Source: JBLIOB01 sp047639575 (GTDB taxonomy: Bacteria; Bacteroidota; Bacteroidia; Flavobacteriales_D; Parvicellaceae). From it: 6,653 bases of DNA. Under the pieces are notes generated by a model, which worked only from the letters and a program-made list of their open reading frames with translations, made no database searches and had not been told where the DNA came from. A program made the translations under genes and the position numbers. Positions 1-5,101 of this stretch are shown one piece after another. Positions within the stretch are counted from its first letter, which is position 1; every line of letters begins with the position of its first letter. The stretch spans positions 1 through 6,653 of the forward strand of contig JBLIOB010000237.1 in assembly GCA_047639575.1 (NCBI GenBank). Reading direction: 5' to 3'.

Positions 1-841
1 ATAAAGCAAAATCCATTTCATCTGAAGATTCGATTGGCCATCTGCTGAAAATAATAACTCCTCCATTGAAAGGAGGGTAATCATTTAAAATACTGGTCTT
101 GTACGGAAAGCCTGCTGCTGCCATAGCAGGTTCCAAATCATCCGTCCGCGGAAGGGGGTCAAACGCTTCTGCAAATCCAACCGCATCAAGGTTTGCTGAA
201 AGTTCTGCTGGCAATAAACCGCCTCTTATGTCCGCATCTTCCATTCCTACAAATCCAAAAGGAAGCATTTGAATGTTATAACACATGTAATTAATCACGT
301 TGGGGTTAGCAAAATCTGCCGCTGCAATTGTATTAATTGGATCATCATGAATGGCAAAAAGCACATTCCGATCCATCGAGCCATCACCATTTAATGGTTT
401 ATATCTTATTATAACAGGATTGCCGCTTATTACTGCGCTAAAATCATGGGCCGTACCATTTGATTGCCACGAATCCACAAAACCAGGAGCTTCTGCTGAA
501 TATTCTAAACTACTTCCTCCAGAAACTCCAATCACTCTAAATTTAAAGGTTGCTGTATCAGCAGTTGCTTCCATATTAACTTGAAACAACACAGTGTCCC
601 CTAACGGAATTGTAGTTCCGTCACGATTTACAGAAGCGATTTCCGTGTCTGGATACCATTTATGATGGTCTGTTTGAAGCTGGCTCCAATCTGAACCCCC
701 TAGCGCTATAGTTCCAGTTTGTTCCACGGATATGGTAAAATCATTCCAGGTATTATTACGAAAGAAGATTGAACTTGATTGGCTGAGTCCGCAGAACGAA
801 AAGGCCACTATTAAAATTAAACTGAGTAAGGTGCGTAACAT
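1..841 (-). CDS. Secreted sphingomyelinase C-like phosphodiesterase (EEP superfamily), 3' end outside the window
   Basis: The open frame reads leftwards from ATG at 841-839 for 280 codons and is still open at the edge. Residues 1-21 form a signal peptide (basic start, hydrophobic core, probable cut after LSQ), which fixes the start. Residues 22-178 are beta-rich and I cannot assign them. From about residue 182 the sequence fits the endonuclease/exonuclease/phosphatase fold as found in bacterial sphingomyelinase C: CYNIQMLPFG (187-196) matches the first strand with the Mg-binding Asn (N189), VGFAEAFD (221-228) matches the strand carrying the Mg-binding Glu (E225), and NGGVIIFSRWPI (259-270) matches the GGVAIVSKYPI-type motif. 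The catalytic Asp/His motifs would lie further left and are not visible. The family hydrolyses sphingomyelin or related phospholipids outside the cell; the substrate here is inferred. It could instead be another EEP phosphodiesterase or a nuclease, but the motif spacing favours the sphingomyelinase branch. Confidence 0.8.
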   Translation of the reverse strand, partial: MLRTLLSLILIVAFSFCGLSQSSSIFFRNNTWNDFTISVEQTGTIALGGSDWSQLQTDHHKWYPDTEIASVNRDGTTIPLGDTVLFQVNMEATADTATFKFRVIGVSGGSSLEYSAEAPGFVDSWQSNGTAHDFSAVISGNPVIIRYKPLNGDGSMDRNVLFAIHDDPINTIAAADFANPNVINYMCYNIQMLPFGFVGMEDADIRGGLLPAELSANLDAVGFAEAFDPLPRTDDLEPAMAAAGFPYKTSILNDYPPFNGGVIIFSRWPIESSDEMDFAL

Positions 842-860
842 GAGGTTGAGTTAATTGATT

Positions 861-893
861 ACAAGTTAAGAAATATTCTAATGGTAAGCCCAA
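861..893 (-). promoter_or_regulatory. Weak candidate promoter of the sphingomyelinase-like gene
   Basis: Read on the minus strand, a TTG (893-891) is followed after 22 bases by TAACTTGT (868-861), which matches four of the six fixed positions of the Bacteroidota -7 box TAnnTTTG. The ATG lies 19 bases further on. The spacing is allowed, but the match is poor and the region is AT-rich, so this is only a candidate. Confidence 0.2.
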
Positions 894-914
894 CGTCTTA
901 TAGCGAGGAAATTG

Positions 915-922
915 TAACTTCA
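915..922 (+). promoter_or_regulatory. Candidate -7 promoter box of the OmpA-domain gene
   Basis: TAACTTCA matches TAnnTTTG at four of six fixed positions and lies only five bases before the ATG at 928. No clear TTG -33 element is seen at the right distance. Support comes from gene 3, which has nearly the same sequence in the same place: 911-933 and 2261-2283 agree at 20 of 23 positions. AAGGA at 922-926 would be a Shine-Dalgarno sequence only one base from the ATG, too close to work normally, so a promoter with a very short or absent leader is the better reading. Confidence 0.35.
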
Positions 923-927
923 AGGAC

Positions 928-2169
928 ATGAAACATGGTGTATTATTGTTGAGCTTGTTGCTCATCATGTCTTCAAGTGTCCTCTCACAAAAAGATACCA
1001 TAACAGGTTCATTGGTGTGTGATAGCCTTTATAATTCTGGTGATTGTGATTCAGCAATAAAAATTATACCCGTTGGTCGCATCGGCTTCAGGTGTGCTCC
1101 AAAAGGATTTGGCAATATTTCAGAAATCAGAGGAAAAGGTCAGAATAGTAAGTACTTTATTGAAAAGGAGCACAATACCGTTTGGTTAAAGTTTACTGTC
1201 CCAATAGAAGCAGACTTTGCATTTAAGCTTTTGCCGTTAAATAAAGAATACGATTATGATTTTCTCCTCTTTAAAGATAACGGTGATTTTGAAAATCGAT
1301 TAAAGCAAAACCGAGCTTTACTAGTGAGATCCAACCTTTCTCGGTTCGATCCGAATGTAAAAAGTATTACTGGGTTGTGGCCCAGTTCAAAAAATGACTT
1401 TGCCCGATCTGGACCTGGAAATTATTTCAGCAGCACCCTGCCGGTGAAAAAAGGAGAATCTTATTATTTGCTAATTGACAATGTTTACGGAGGGGATGCG
1501 GGATTCATTTTAATGTTCAAATATTTTATCAATAAAAAAATTGAAGGCGTTGTACTTGACGATGAAACAAGTAAACCAGTAAAAGCTAAAGTAACTTGGG
1601 TAGATGCAAGTGGCGAATTATATGAAGAAACCACAACTGATGCAAAAACCGGGAAATACGAAATGACCGTACCTGTTGATCTTCAGAACAAAAGCGCAAA
1701 GTACGTATTGACCGCGATAGCAGATGGGCATTTCTTTAGCGAAAAAGTAATCCGATCCAAAGTAGTTCAAAGCTCTAGTTTAAAGCCCATAAACTTGATC
1801 CTTCCAAAATTAAAAAGGGGTAAAAACGTGGTCATGCATAATGTAAATTTTTATGGTGGATCCCCAACTCCCCTTCCTAAATCAAAGGTCACCATGAAGA
1901 AAATCAAACAGCTAATGGCTAAAAATAAAAACTTAGTGATTCAAATCGAAGGTCACACCAACGGTTGCCAAGATAATGTGCCGCTCACTCAAAAACTCTC
2001 AGAAGATCGTGCCAGCAGAATTAAAAAATACCTCGTAGAAAATGGAATTGCCGCATCGCGAATTAGCACGATTGGATACAATTGTTCTAGGATGTTATAC
2101 CCAGATTCAAAAGATGCTATTGAACAAATGCTCAATCGAAGGATAGAAATAAAGGTGGTTTCTTTTTGA
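928..2169 (+). CDS. Exported three-domain protein with C-terminal OmpA-like peptidoglycan-binding domain
   Basis: The protein has 413 residues. Residues 1-21 are a signal peptide ending VLSQ, with no lipobox. Residues 22-200 form a beta-sandwich-like region with NTVWLKFTVP (83-92) and YDYDFLLFKD (108-117), a pattern seen in Bacteroidota adhesin/PPC-like domains; it holds three Cys (31, 40, 56). Residues 203-290 look like a carboxypeptidase-regulatory-like Ig fold (IEGVVLDDETSKPVKAKVTW, then TDAKTGKYEM). Residues 300-413 are an OmpA C-terminal domain: NVNFYGGSPTPLPKSK, EGHTN (341-345), LSEDRA (357-362), YLVENGI, TIGYN and NRRIEIKV. It probably sits in the outer membrane or periplasm and ties the envelope to peptidoglycan. 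The usual Asp of GHTD is Asn345, while Arg361 is kept. There is no N-terminal beta-barrel, so it is not a classical OmpA porin. It diverges from the sphingomyelinase-like gene across 86 bases. The domain call is firm; the biological role is inference. Confidence 0.88.
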   Translation: MKHGVLLLSLLLIMSSSVLSQKDTITGSLVCDSLYNSGDCDSAIKIIPVGRIGFRCAPKGFGNISEIRGKGQNSKYFIEKEHNTVWLKFTVPIEADFAFKLLPLNKEYDYDFLLFKDNGDFENRLKQNRALLVRSNLSRFDPNVKSITGLWPSSKNDFARSGPGNYFSSTLPVKKGESYYLLIDNVYGGDAGFILMFKYFINKKIEGVVLDDETSKPVKAKVTWVDASGELYEETTTDAKTGKYEMTVPVDLQNKSAKYVLTAIADGHFFSEKVIRSKVVQSSSLKPINLILPKLKRGKNVVMHNVNFYGGSPTPLPKSKVTMKKIKQLMAKNKNLVIQIEGHTNGCQDNVPLTQKLSEDRASRIKKYLVENGIAASRISTIGYNCSRMLYPDSKDAIEQMLNRRIEIKVVSF

Positions 2170-2243
2170 ATTTGAGCAGAGAAAGGACTGAAACATGCAC
2201 CTAGTTTATAGCGGTAGACTTAATGGATAATCTAACTCCATAG

Positions 2244-2272
2244 TTGCTTCTGGACAGGTTTTTGTACCTTCA
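2244..2272 (+). promoter_or_regulatory. Candidate promoter of the duplicated-domain gene
   Basis: TTG (2244-2246), an 18-base spacer, then TACCTTCA (2265-2272) fit the Bacteroidota pattern TTG-N17-23-TAnnTTTG with two mismatches in the -7 box. The stretch TTTTTGTACCTT is a common form of promoter in this phylum. The ATG follows five bases after the box, so transcripts would be leaderless or nearly so. The 108-base gap after gene 2 has no convincing terminator hairpin, so some read-through from gene 2 is also possible. Confidence 0.45.
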
Positions 2273-2277
2273 AGGAT

Positions 2278-3345
2278 ATGAAAATTGCTTTCTTCTTTCT
2301 GAATTTACTCCTTTTTACTACCATAAACGTTCATGCACAAAGGCCAAATGTAAAAATTGGAATGAGCGTTGAAGAATTTGACAAAGCAATTCCTGGGCTA
2401 GTTCCAGAAGAAAGAACTTATACTGAATCCCTAAATGAAACAGTGGAGTCATTTGGATGTACAGGACACTGGTCCTATCAGTTTCACAAGAGCCAACTTA
2501 GTGATGTGGATTATTGGACATCAGGTGGAAGTCTGAGTGTTGGATATTCCAATTATGACCCTGCTAACAGCAAGTCAGAGTATAAAAGATTAACGAAAGT
2601 AACCGAGCAGTTTCTTAAAGATTATACCGTAAAATATGGGGCTCCTCATAAAACAATAATAAGTGAGCCTGAATTTGTCGATCCTGTCAACAACAAAGTA
2701 ACCCATGACATTAAAGCGTATTCCTGGGCTTTTGGTAATATTCAGATCAAAATTAATTTCATATTTCATGGCGAAGCTCCTCCTAGTGCGGAGCAACATG
2801 CCAACGCATCTATAACACAATTCCATTATGGAATTCATATCGAACATGGGCAGGTTGATTTTCAAAAGAAACTTATATCTCCCGTATTGGATAGCAAGCT
2901 TCCCTTTCAGTTAGCAATGAAAATTCATGACTTTGCCAAAAAGCGGAAAGACTTATTCCCGAAAGGGGTGCATTTTGACGGAGGATATAGTATGGATAAA
3001 GAATGGAATGGTTTAAATGGAAGCTGGCATTTCTCCTTTGTTGAAAGCAAATTAAGCGGGATGAGTTTTAGTGCTCATTTTCAGGAGCAAGATGAAGTAA
3101 ATGAAAAGAATTTTAATAAATGTTTAGCGGCCACTCGTAAAATGATTTCAACTTATACTGAATTATATGGCAAACCAACAGAGTTGGAAGAGGGTACATT
3201 AGCATTTAAGGATCCTTCCTCTCAAAGACATTGGGGATACGAAGTGTTGAAGGCAGAATGGAAAAACAACATAGAGGTCAGATTCACGTTCCAAGGTGGA
3301 AAAGGCCAATATTACTTTAGTGTAACGGTAAGCGAACACGACTAA
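2278..3345 (+). CDS. Exported protein of unknown function with two diverged copies of one domain
   Basis: The protein has 355 residues with a clear signal peptide, residues 1-21, ending VHAQ; no family was recognised. After it lie two halves, about 26-190 and 208-355, that align with each other. GCTGHWSYQFHKSQLSDVDY (60-79) matches GLNGSWHFSFVESKLSGMSF (245-264) with the same G, G, W, F, S, L and S positions. T...YT..YG.P at 109-123 matches 286-300, and W150 plus N154-I155 match W328 plus N331-I332. The order of motifs is the same in both halves, so this is an internal duplication. No catalytic motif, transmembrane segment, lipobox or C-terminal sorting domain is visible. It is probably a soluble periplasmic or secreted protein, perhaps a binding protein; that is inference. 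It is convergent with the chaperone gene, only 23 bases apart. Confidence 0.85.
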   Translation: MKIAFFFLNLLLFTTINVHAQRPNVKIGMSVEEFDKAIPGLVPEERTYTESLNETVESFGCTGHWSYQFHKSQLSDVDYWTSGGSLSVGYSNYDPANSKSEYKRLTKVTEQFLKDYTVKYGAPHKTIISEPEFVDPVNNKVTHDIKAYSWAFGNIQIKINFIFHGEAPPSAEQHANASITQFHYGIHIEHGQVDFQKKLISPVLDSKLPFQLAMKIHDFAKKRKDLFPKGVHFDGGYSMDKEWNGLNGSWHFSFVESKLSGMSFSAHFQEQDEVNEKNFNKCLAATRKMISTYTELYGKPTELEEGTLAFKDPSSQRHWGYEVLKAEWKNNIEVRFTFQGGKGQYYFSVTVSEHD

Positions 3346-3368
3346 ACCTAGACAAAAAAATTACGCAA

Positions 3369-3869
3369 CTATAAAATCCCAAGCTCACGCTTAACCAGGG
3401 CCATTAAATCTCTGCTTTTTGGAACAACTATTAACGACCCTATACTTTCGTCAATTACATAATCATACCCTTGTTCATTAGCGACTTTAATGATGGCCTT
3501 CCCCACTTTATCATAAATTGGATCGGTTAATTCTTGTTCTTTTTCCTCAATTTTTTTCTCGGCTGATTTTTTAAACTGAAGCAAACTGTTCTGCATTTCC
3601 ATCATTTCTTTTTCAATCTGCAACCGTAAGGCCTCTGTAACCTCCTCTGTACTTTGTTCATACTTAGAAATTTTAAGCTGGAGCACTTGCTCCATGTCCC
3701 GCAACTCTTTTTCCTTGGCAAGCGTAAATTTTTCCATTTCGAGTTGCGCCAATTTATAGGCCGGCATTTGAGTCATCAGCTTAGCTGTATGTACGTGTGC
3801 AAAATTTTGAGGAATAGCATTTGTGCTAATTGCGACAGTTAATAAAACGATAAGATAGAAAGTCTTCAT
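3369..3869 (-). CDS. OmpH/Skp-family periplasmic chaperone
   Basis: The protein has 166 residues, close to the usual length of the family. Residues 1-18 are a signal peptide (MKTFYLIVLLTVAISTNA). Residues 23-40 (FAHVHTAKLMTQMPAYKL) match the N-terminal strand and start of helix, ending in the MPxYKxA motif. Residues 40-113 are a long charged coiled coil rich in E, K, Q and M, the tentacle that holds client barrels. Residues 117-166 match the C-terminal core: PIYDKVGKAIIKVANEQGYD, then YVID and LVKRELGI. Skp-type proteins are trimers that escort unfolded outer-membrane proteins across the periplasm. In Bacteroidota the usual ompH copies sit next to bamA; this one stands alone, so it is likely an extra paralogue. 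It is transcribed away from the beta-barrel gene at 4088. Confidence 0.9.
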   Translation of the reverse strand: MKTFYLIVLLTVAISTNAIPQNFAHVHTAKLMTQMPAYKLAQLEMEKFTLAKEKELRDMEQVLQLKISKYEQSTEEVTEALRLQIEKEMMEMQNSLLQFKKSAEKKIEEKEQELTDPIYDKVGKAIIKVANEQGYDYVIDESIGSLIVVPKSRDLMALVKRELGIL

Positions 3870-3887
3870 TTGAAAATTTTAATTCAT

Positions 3888-3906
3888 AACGGGCTTCAAT
3901 CCCGCT
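3888..3906 (-). promoter_or_regulatory. Small hairpin upstream of the chaperone start
   Basis: Read on the minus strand, AGCGGG pairs with CCCGTT (one G-U pair) around a seven-base loop ATTGAAG, giving a six-pair stem 18 bases before the chaperone ATG. If the transcript starts upstream it would lie in the 5' leader. The stem is short, and a function is not shown. Confidence 0.25.
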
Positions 3907-4057
3907 TATTCTATGGTTGTGAAATTTTAACAATCTTAGCCATTCTTAAGGCAGCTAATTTTCTATCATGATAGTCGTAGATTGCAGTTATTAGATTAGC
4001 TAATTGGAAATTCTTTAATTCGTTTTAAATGAGCACACTACTGTTATTAAATAATAT

Positions 4058-4065
4058 TATTATTG
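4058..4065 (+). promoter_or_regulatory. Candidate -7 box of the PorT-like gene
   Basis: TATTATTG matches TAnnTTTG at five of six fixed positions and lies 22 bases before the ATG, leaving room for a leader of about 15 bases. There is no good TTG at the -33 distance, and the AT-rich sequence makes chance matches likely. Confidence 0.3.
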
Positions 4066-4087
4066 CAACGAGATTAACTTATCTGAC

Positions 4088-4786
4088 ATGAAAAAATCCC
4101 TCTTTCTACTACTTCTAATTCCACTTAACTTCTTTGCGCAAGAAGATGCTGGAACCACACCCTTAGCAGACAAACCCAATTTCAGCCATTACAAGTGGGA
4201 GATTGGAATTAACGGTGGAGTTAACATTTCAAGCGTTGCAGGTGCAATTGATTCAACCCGTATTTTAAGTAGAGCTGGAAGATTATACGGAGCCACGATA
4301 ACTTATCATTTCAATAAATATATTGCGGTAAAAACCGACATTGATTTCGAAAATAAAGGATGGACCATTAATGATGTCCAGGTAGAAACAGGAGGAACGG
4401 GAGGTACTTCTACACAAAACGTTACGCAGTACTTAGATTATTTCGACATCCCTGCTTTCCTCCATGTTGGATTCGGAAATAGAATGAAGTTTGACCTGAA
4501 TTTTGGGCCGTACGTTGCCTTTCTTATCGACAACCGAGCTTTTTATACCGATCCAAGCGGACTCGAGGTTCAAGTTACGGACGAGTTATTTTCAAATTAC
4601 AGCAGCACCGATTTTGGAATTACTTATGGAGCCGGTATTGACTTTGCACTTGGGAATCGATGGTCAATGGGCTTTGACTTTCTTATTCAAAAAGGACTAA
4701 AAGAAATCAATGTAGAAGGACTAAAAAACACTTCAATGGATTTTGATTTTGGCATCAATTACATGTTTGGAGAGAAGAAGAAGTAA
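4088..4786 (+). CDS. PorT-family-like outer-membrane beta-barrel protein
   Basis: The protein has 232 residues. Residues 1-18 are a signal peptide (MKKSLFLLLLIPLNFFAQ), which supports this start although no Shine-Dalgarno sequence precedes it. The rest is a run of amphipathic beta strands split by turns: WEIGINGGVNISSV (37-50), RLYGATITYHFNKYIAVKTD (65-84), YLDYFDIPAFLHVGFG (115-130), MKFDLNFGPYVAFLID (133-148), TDFGITYGAGIDFALG (174-189), WSMGFDFLIQKGLKEI (192-207) and MDFDFGINYMFG (217-228). The YLDIP-type motif followed by GPYV is the hallmark of the small barrels annotated as the PorT family or outer-membrane beta-barrel domain (OMP_b-brl_2) in Bacteroidota. A short Gly/Thr-rich loop (101-109) is probably exposed. 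PorT itself serves type IX secretion, but most family members have unknown roles, so I would not call this one a secretion component. Confidence 0.85.
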   Translation: MKKSLFLLLLIPLNFFAQEDAGTTPLADKPNFSHYKWEIGINGGVNISSVAGAIDSTRILSRAGRLYGATITYHFNKYIAVKTDIDFENKGWTINDVQVETGGTGGTSTQNVTQYLDYFDIPAFLHVGFGNRMKFDLNFGPYVAFLIDNRAFYTDPSGLEVQVTDELFSNYSSTDFGITYGAGIDFALGNRWSMGFDFLIQKGLKEINVEGLKNTSMDFDFGINYMFGEKKK

Positions 4787-4827
4787 TTGAAAATATAATA
4801 TCAAGCACGTACAGGAGACAATTCAAA

Positions 4828-4877
4828 CAGTTGAGGTTCAAAATAATATGACATCAACTGGACATTTTGATTTTTTC
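4828..4877 (+). terminator. Possible intrinsic terminator of the PorT-like gene
   Basis: CAGTTGA (4828-4834) pairs perfectly with TCAACTG (4854-4860), with two or three more inner pairs after a mismatch, around an open loop. A T-rich run follows (ATTTTGATTTTTTC, about 4863-4876). It begins 42 bases after the stop codon. The stem is GC-poor and the loop is long, so strength is uncertain. Confidence 0.4.
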
Positions 4878-4950
4878 AATGACCTGCGATTACCATTATT
4901 CAAGCTATTCCGAAATCATAATTAATCGCGATAATCCTCTTTATTTGTTA

Positions 4951-4992
4951 TTTGATCAAAGCAGACGGGACTTTTATCCCGTTCAATCTGCT
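4951..4992 (+). repeat. Palindrome TTTGATCAAA abutting an extended bulged hairpin
   Basis: TTTGATCAAA (4951-4960) is a perfect 10-base palindrome. Overlapping its last base, AGCAG-ACGGGA (4960-4970) pairs with TCCCGT (4977-4982) and, after a five-base bulge TCAAT, with CTGCT (4988-4992): eleven pairs around a six-base loop CTTTTA. No T-run follows directly, so it is not a standard terminator. It could be a regulator site, a structured RNA element in a long leader of the downstream gene, or a dispersed repeat unit. Confidence 0.45.
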
Positions 4993-5043
4993 TGTTCTGC
5001 TCAGTTTTCAAGGCCTAGGAATCCATTTTACAGGCAATCCCCT

Positions 5044-5075
5044 TTTCAATCACGCAGTTAAATTCCGTAAACTTG
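5044..5075 (+). promoter_or_regulatory. Candidate promoter of the DUF5723-like gene
   Basis: TTTC (5044-5047), a 20-base spacer, then TAAACTTG (5068-5075) match the Bacteroidota consensus TTTG / TAnnTTTG with one mismatch in each box. The ATG at 5102 would follow a leader of about 20 bases. This is the best-scoring promoter candidate by eye in the window. Confidence 0.45.
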
Positions 5076-5101
5076 CTAAACAATAAGAAAACTAACTGAA
5101 C

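Larger units (their letters stand above)
3870..4087. other. Divergent intergenic region with several perfect palindromes
   Basis: This 218-base AT-rich stretch separates the divergently transcribed chaperone and PorT-like genes and holds no credible gene. It contains three perfect palindromes: CTATCATGATAG (3963-3974), ATTAGCTAAT (3995-4004) and AATAATATTATT (4050-4061). The first is the least explained by AT content and is the best candidate for a dimeric regulator's site. A small inverted repeat lies at 3888-3906. The octamer AGCTAATT occurs twice, near 3953 and at 3998. Regulatory function is inferred from position and symmetry alone. Confidence 0.35.
4787..5101. other. Intergenic region without a credible gene
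   Basis: These 315 bases separate the two outer-membrane protein genes. A 64-codon open frame at 4867-5061 has no signal peptide, no recognisable domain, and covers the hairpin and palindrome, so I do not call it. The stretch holds a possible terminator (4828-4877), a palindrome with an extended hairpin (4951-4992) and a candidate promoter (5044-5075). A small RNA gene is possible but not demonstrable by eye. Confidence 0.5.

Noticed and set aside
351..584. A 77-codon plus-strand open frame
   Set aside because: It lies antisense within the sphingomyelinase-like gene, whose motifs and signal peptide are clear.
308..778. Residues 22-178 of gene 1 as an aegerolysin-type sphingolipid-binding domain
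   Set aside because: Length and beta-rich character are similar, but I could not align the family's defining motifs, so the domain is left unassigned.
775..841. A lipoprotein signal in the sphingomyelinase-like protein (Cys17 after the hydrophobic core)
   Set aside because: The residues before the Cys are FSF, which does not fit the L-[AS]-[GA]-C lipobox; a normal signal peptidase I site after LSQ fits better.
756..1001. An 81-codon minus-strand open frame spanning the gap between genes 1 and 2
   Set aside because: It overlaps the starts of two well-supported genes and has no protein-like features.
2230..2242. ATGGA...TCCAT inverted repeat as a terminator for gene 2
   Set aside because: The stem of five pairs is AT-rich and no T-run follows.
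928..4786. Type IX secretion C-terminal sorting domains on the exported proteins
   Set aside because: The complete proteins end in an OmpA domain, a beta-rich soluble domain, a Skp core or a barrel strand; none has the sorting-domain pattern. The two edge genes cannot be judged.
4867..5061. A 64-codon plus-strand open frame in the gap between the two outer-membrane protein genes
   Set aside because: It has no signal peptide or recognisable domain, no start context, and overlaps the palindrome and hairpin; the composition looks like translated non-coding sequence.
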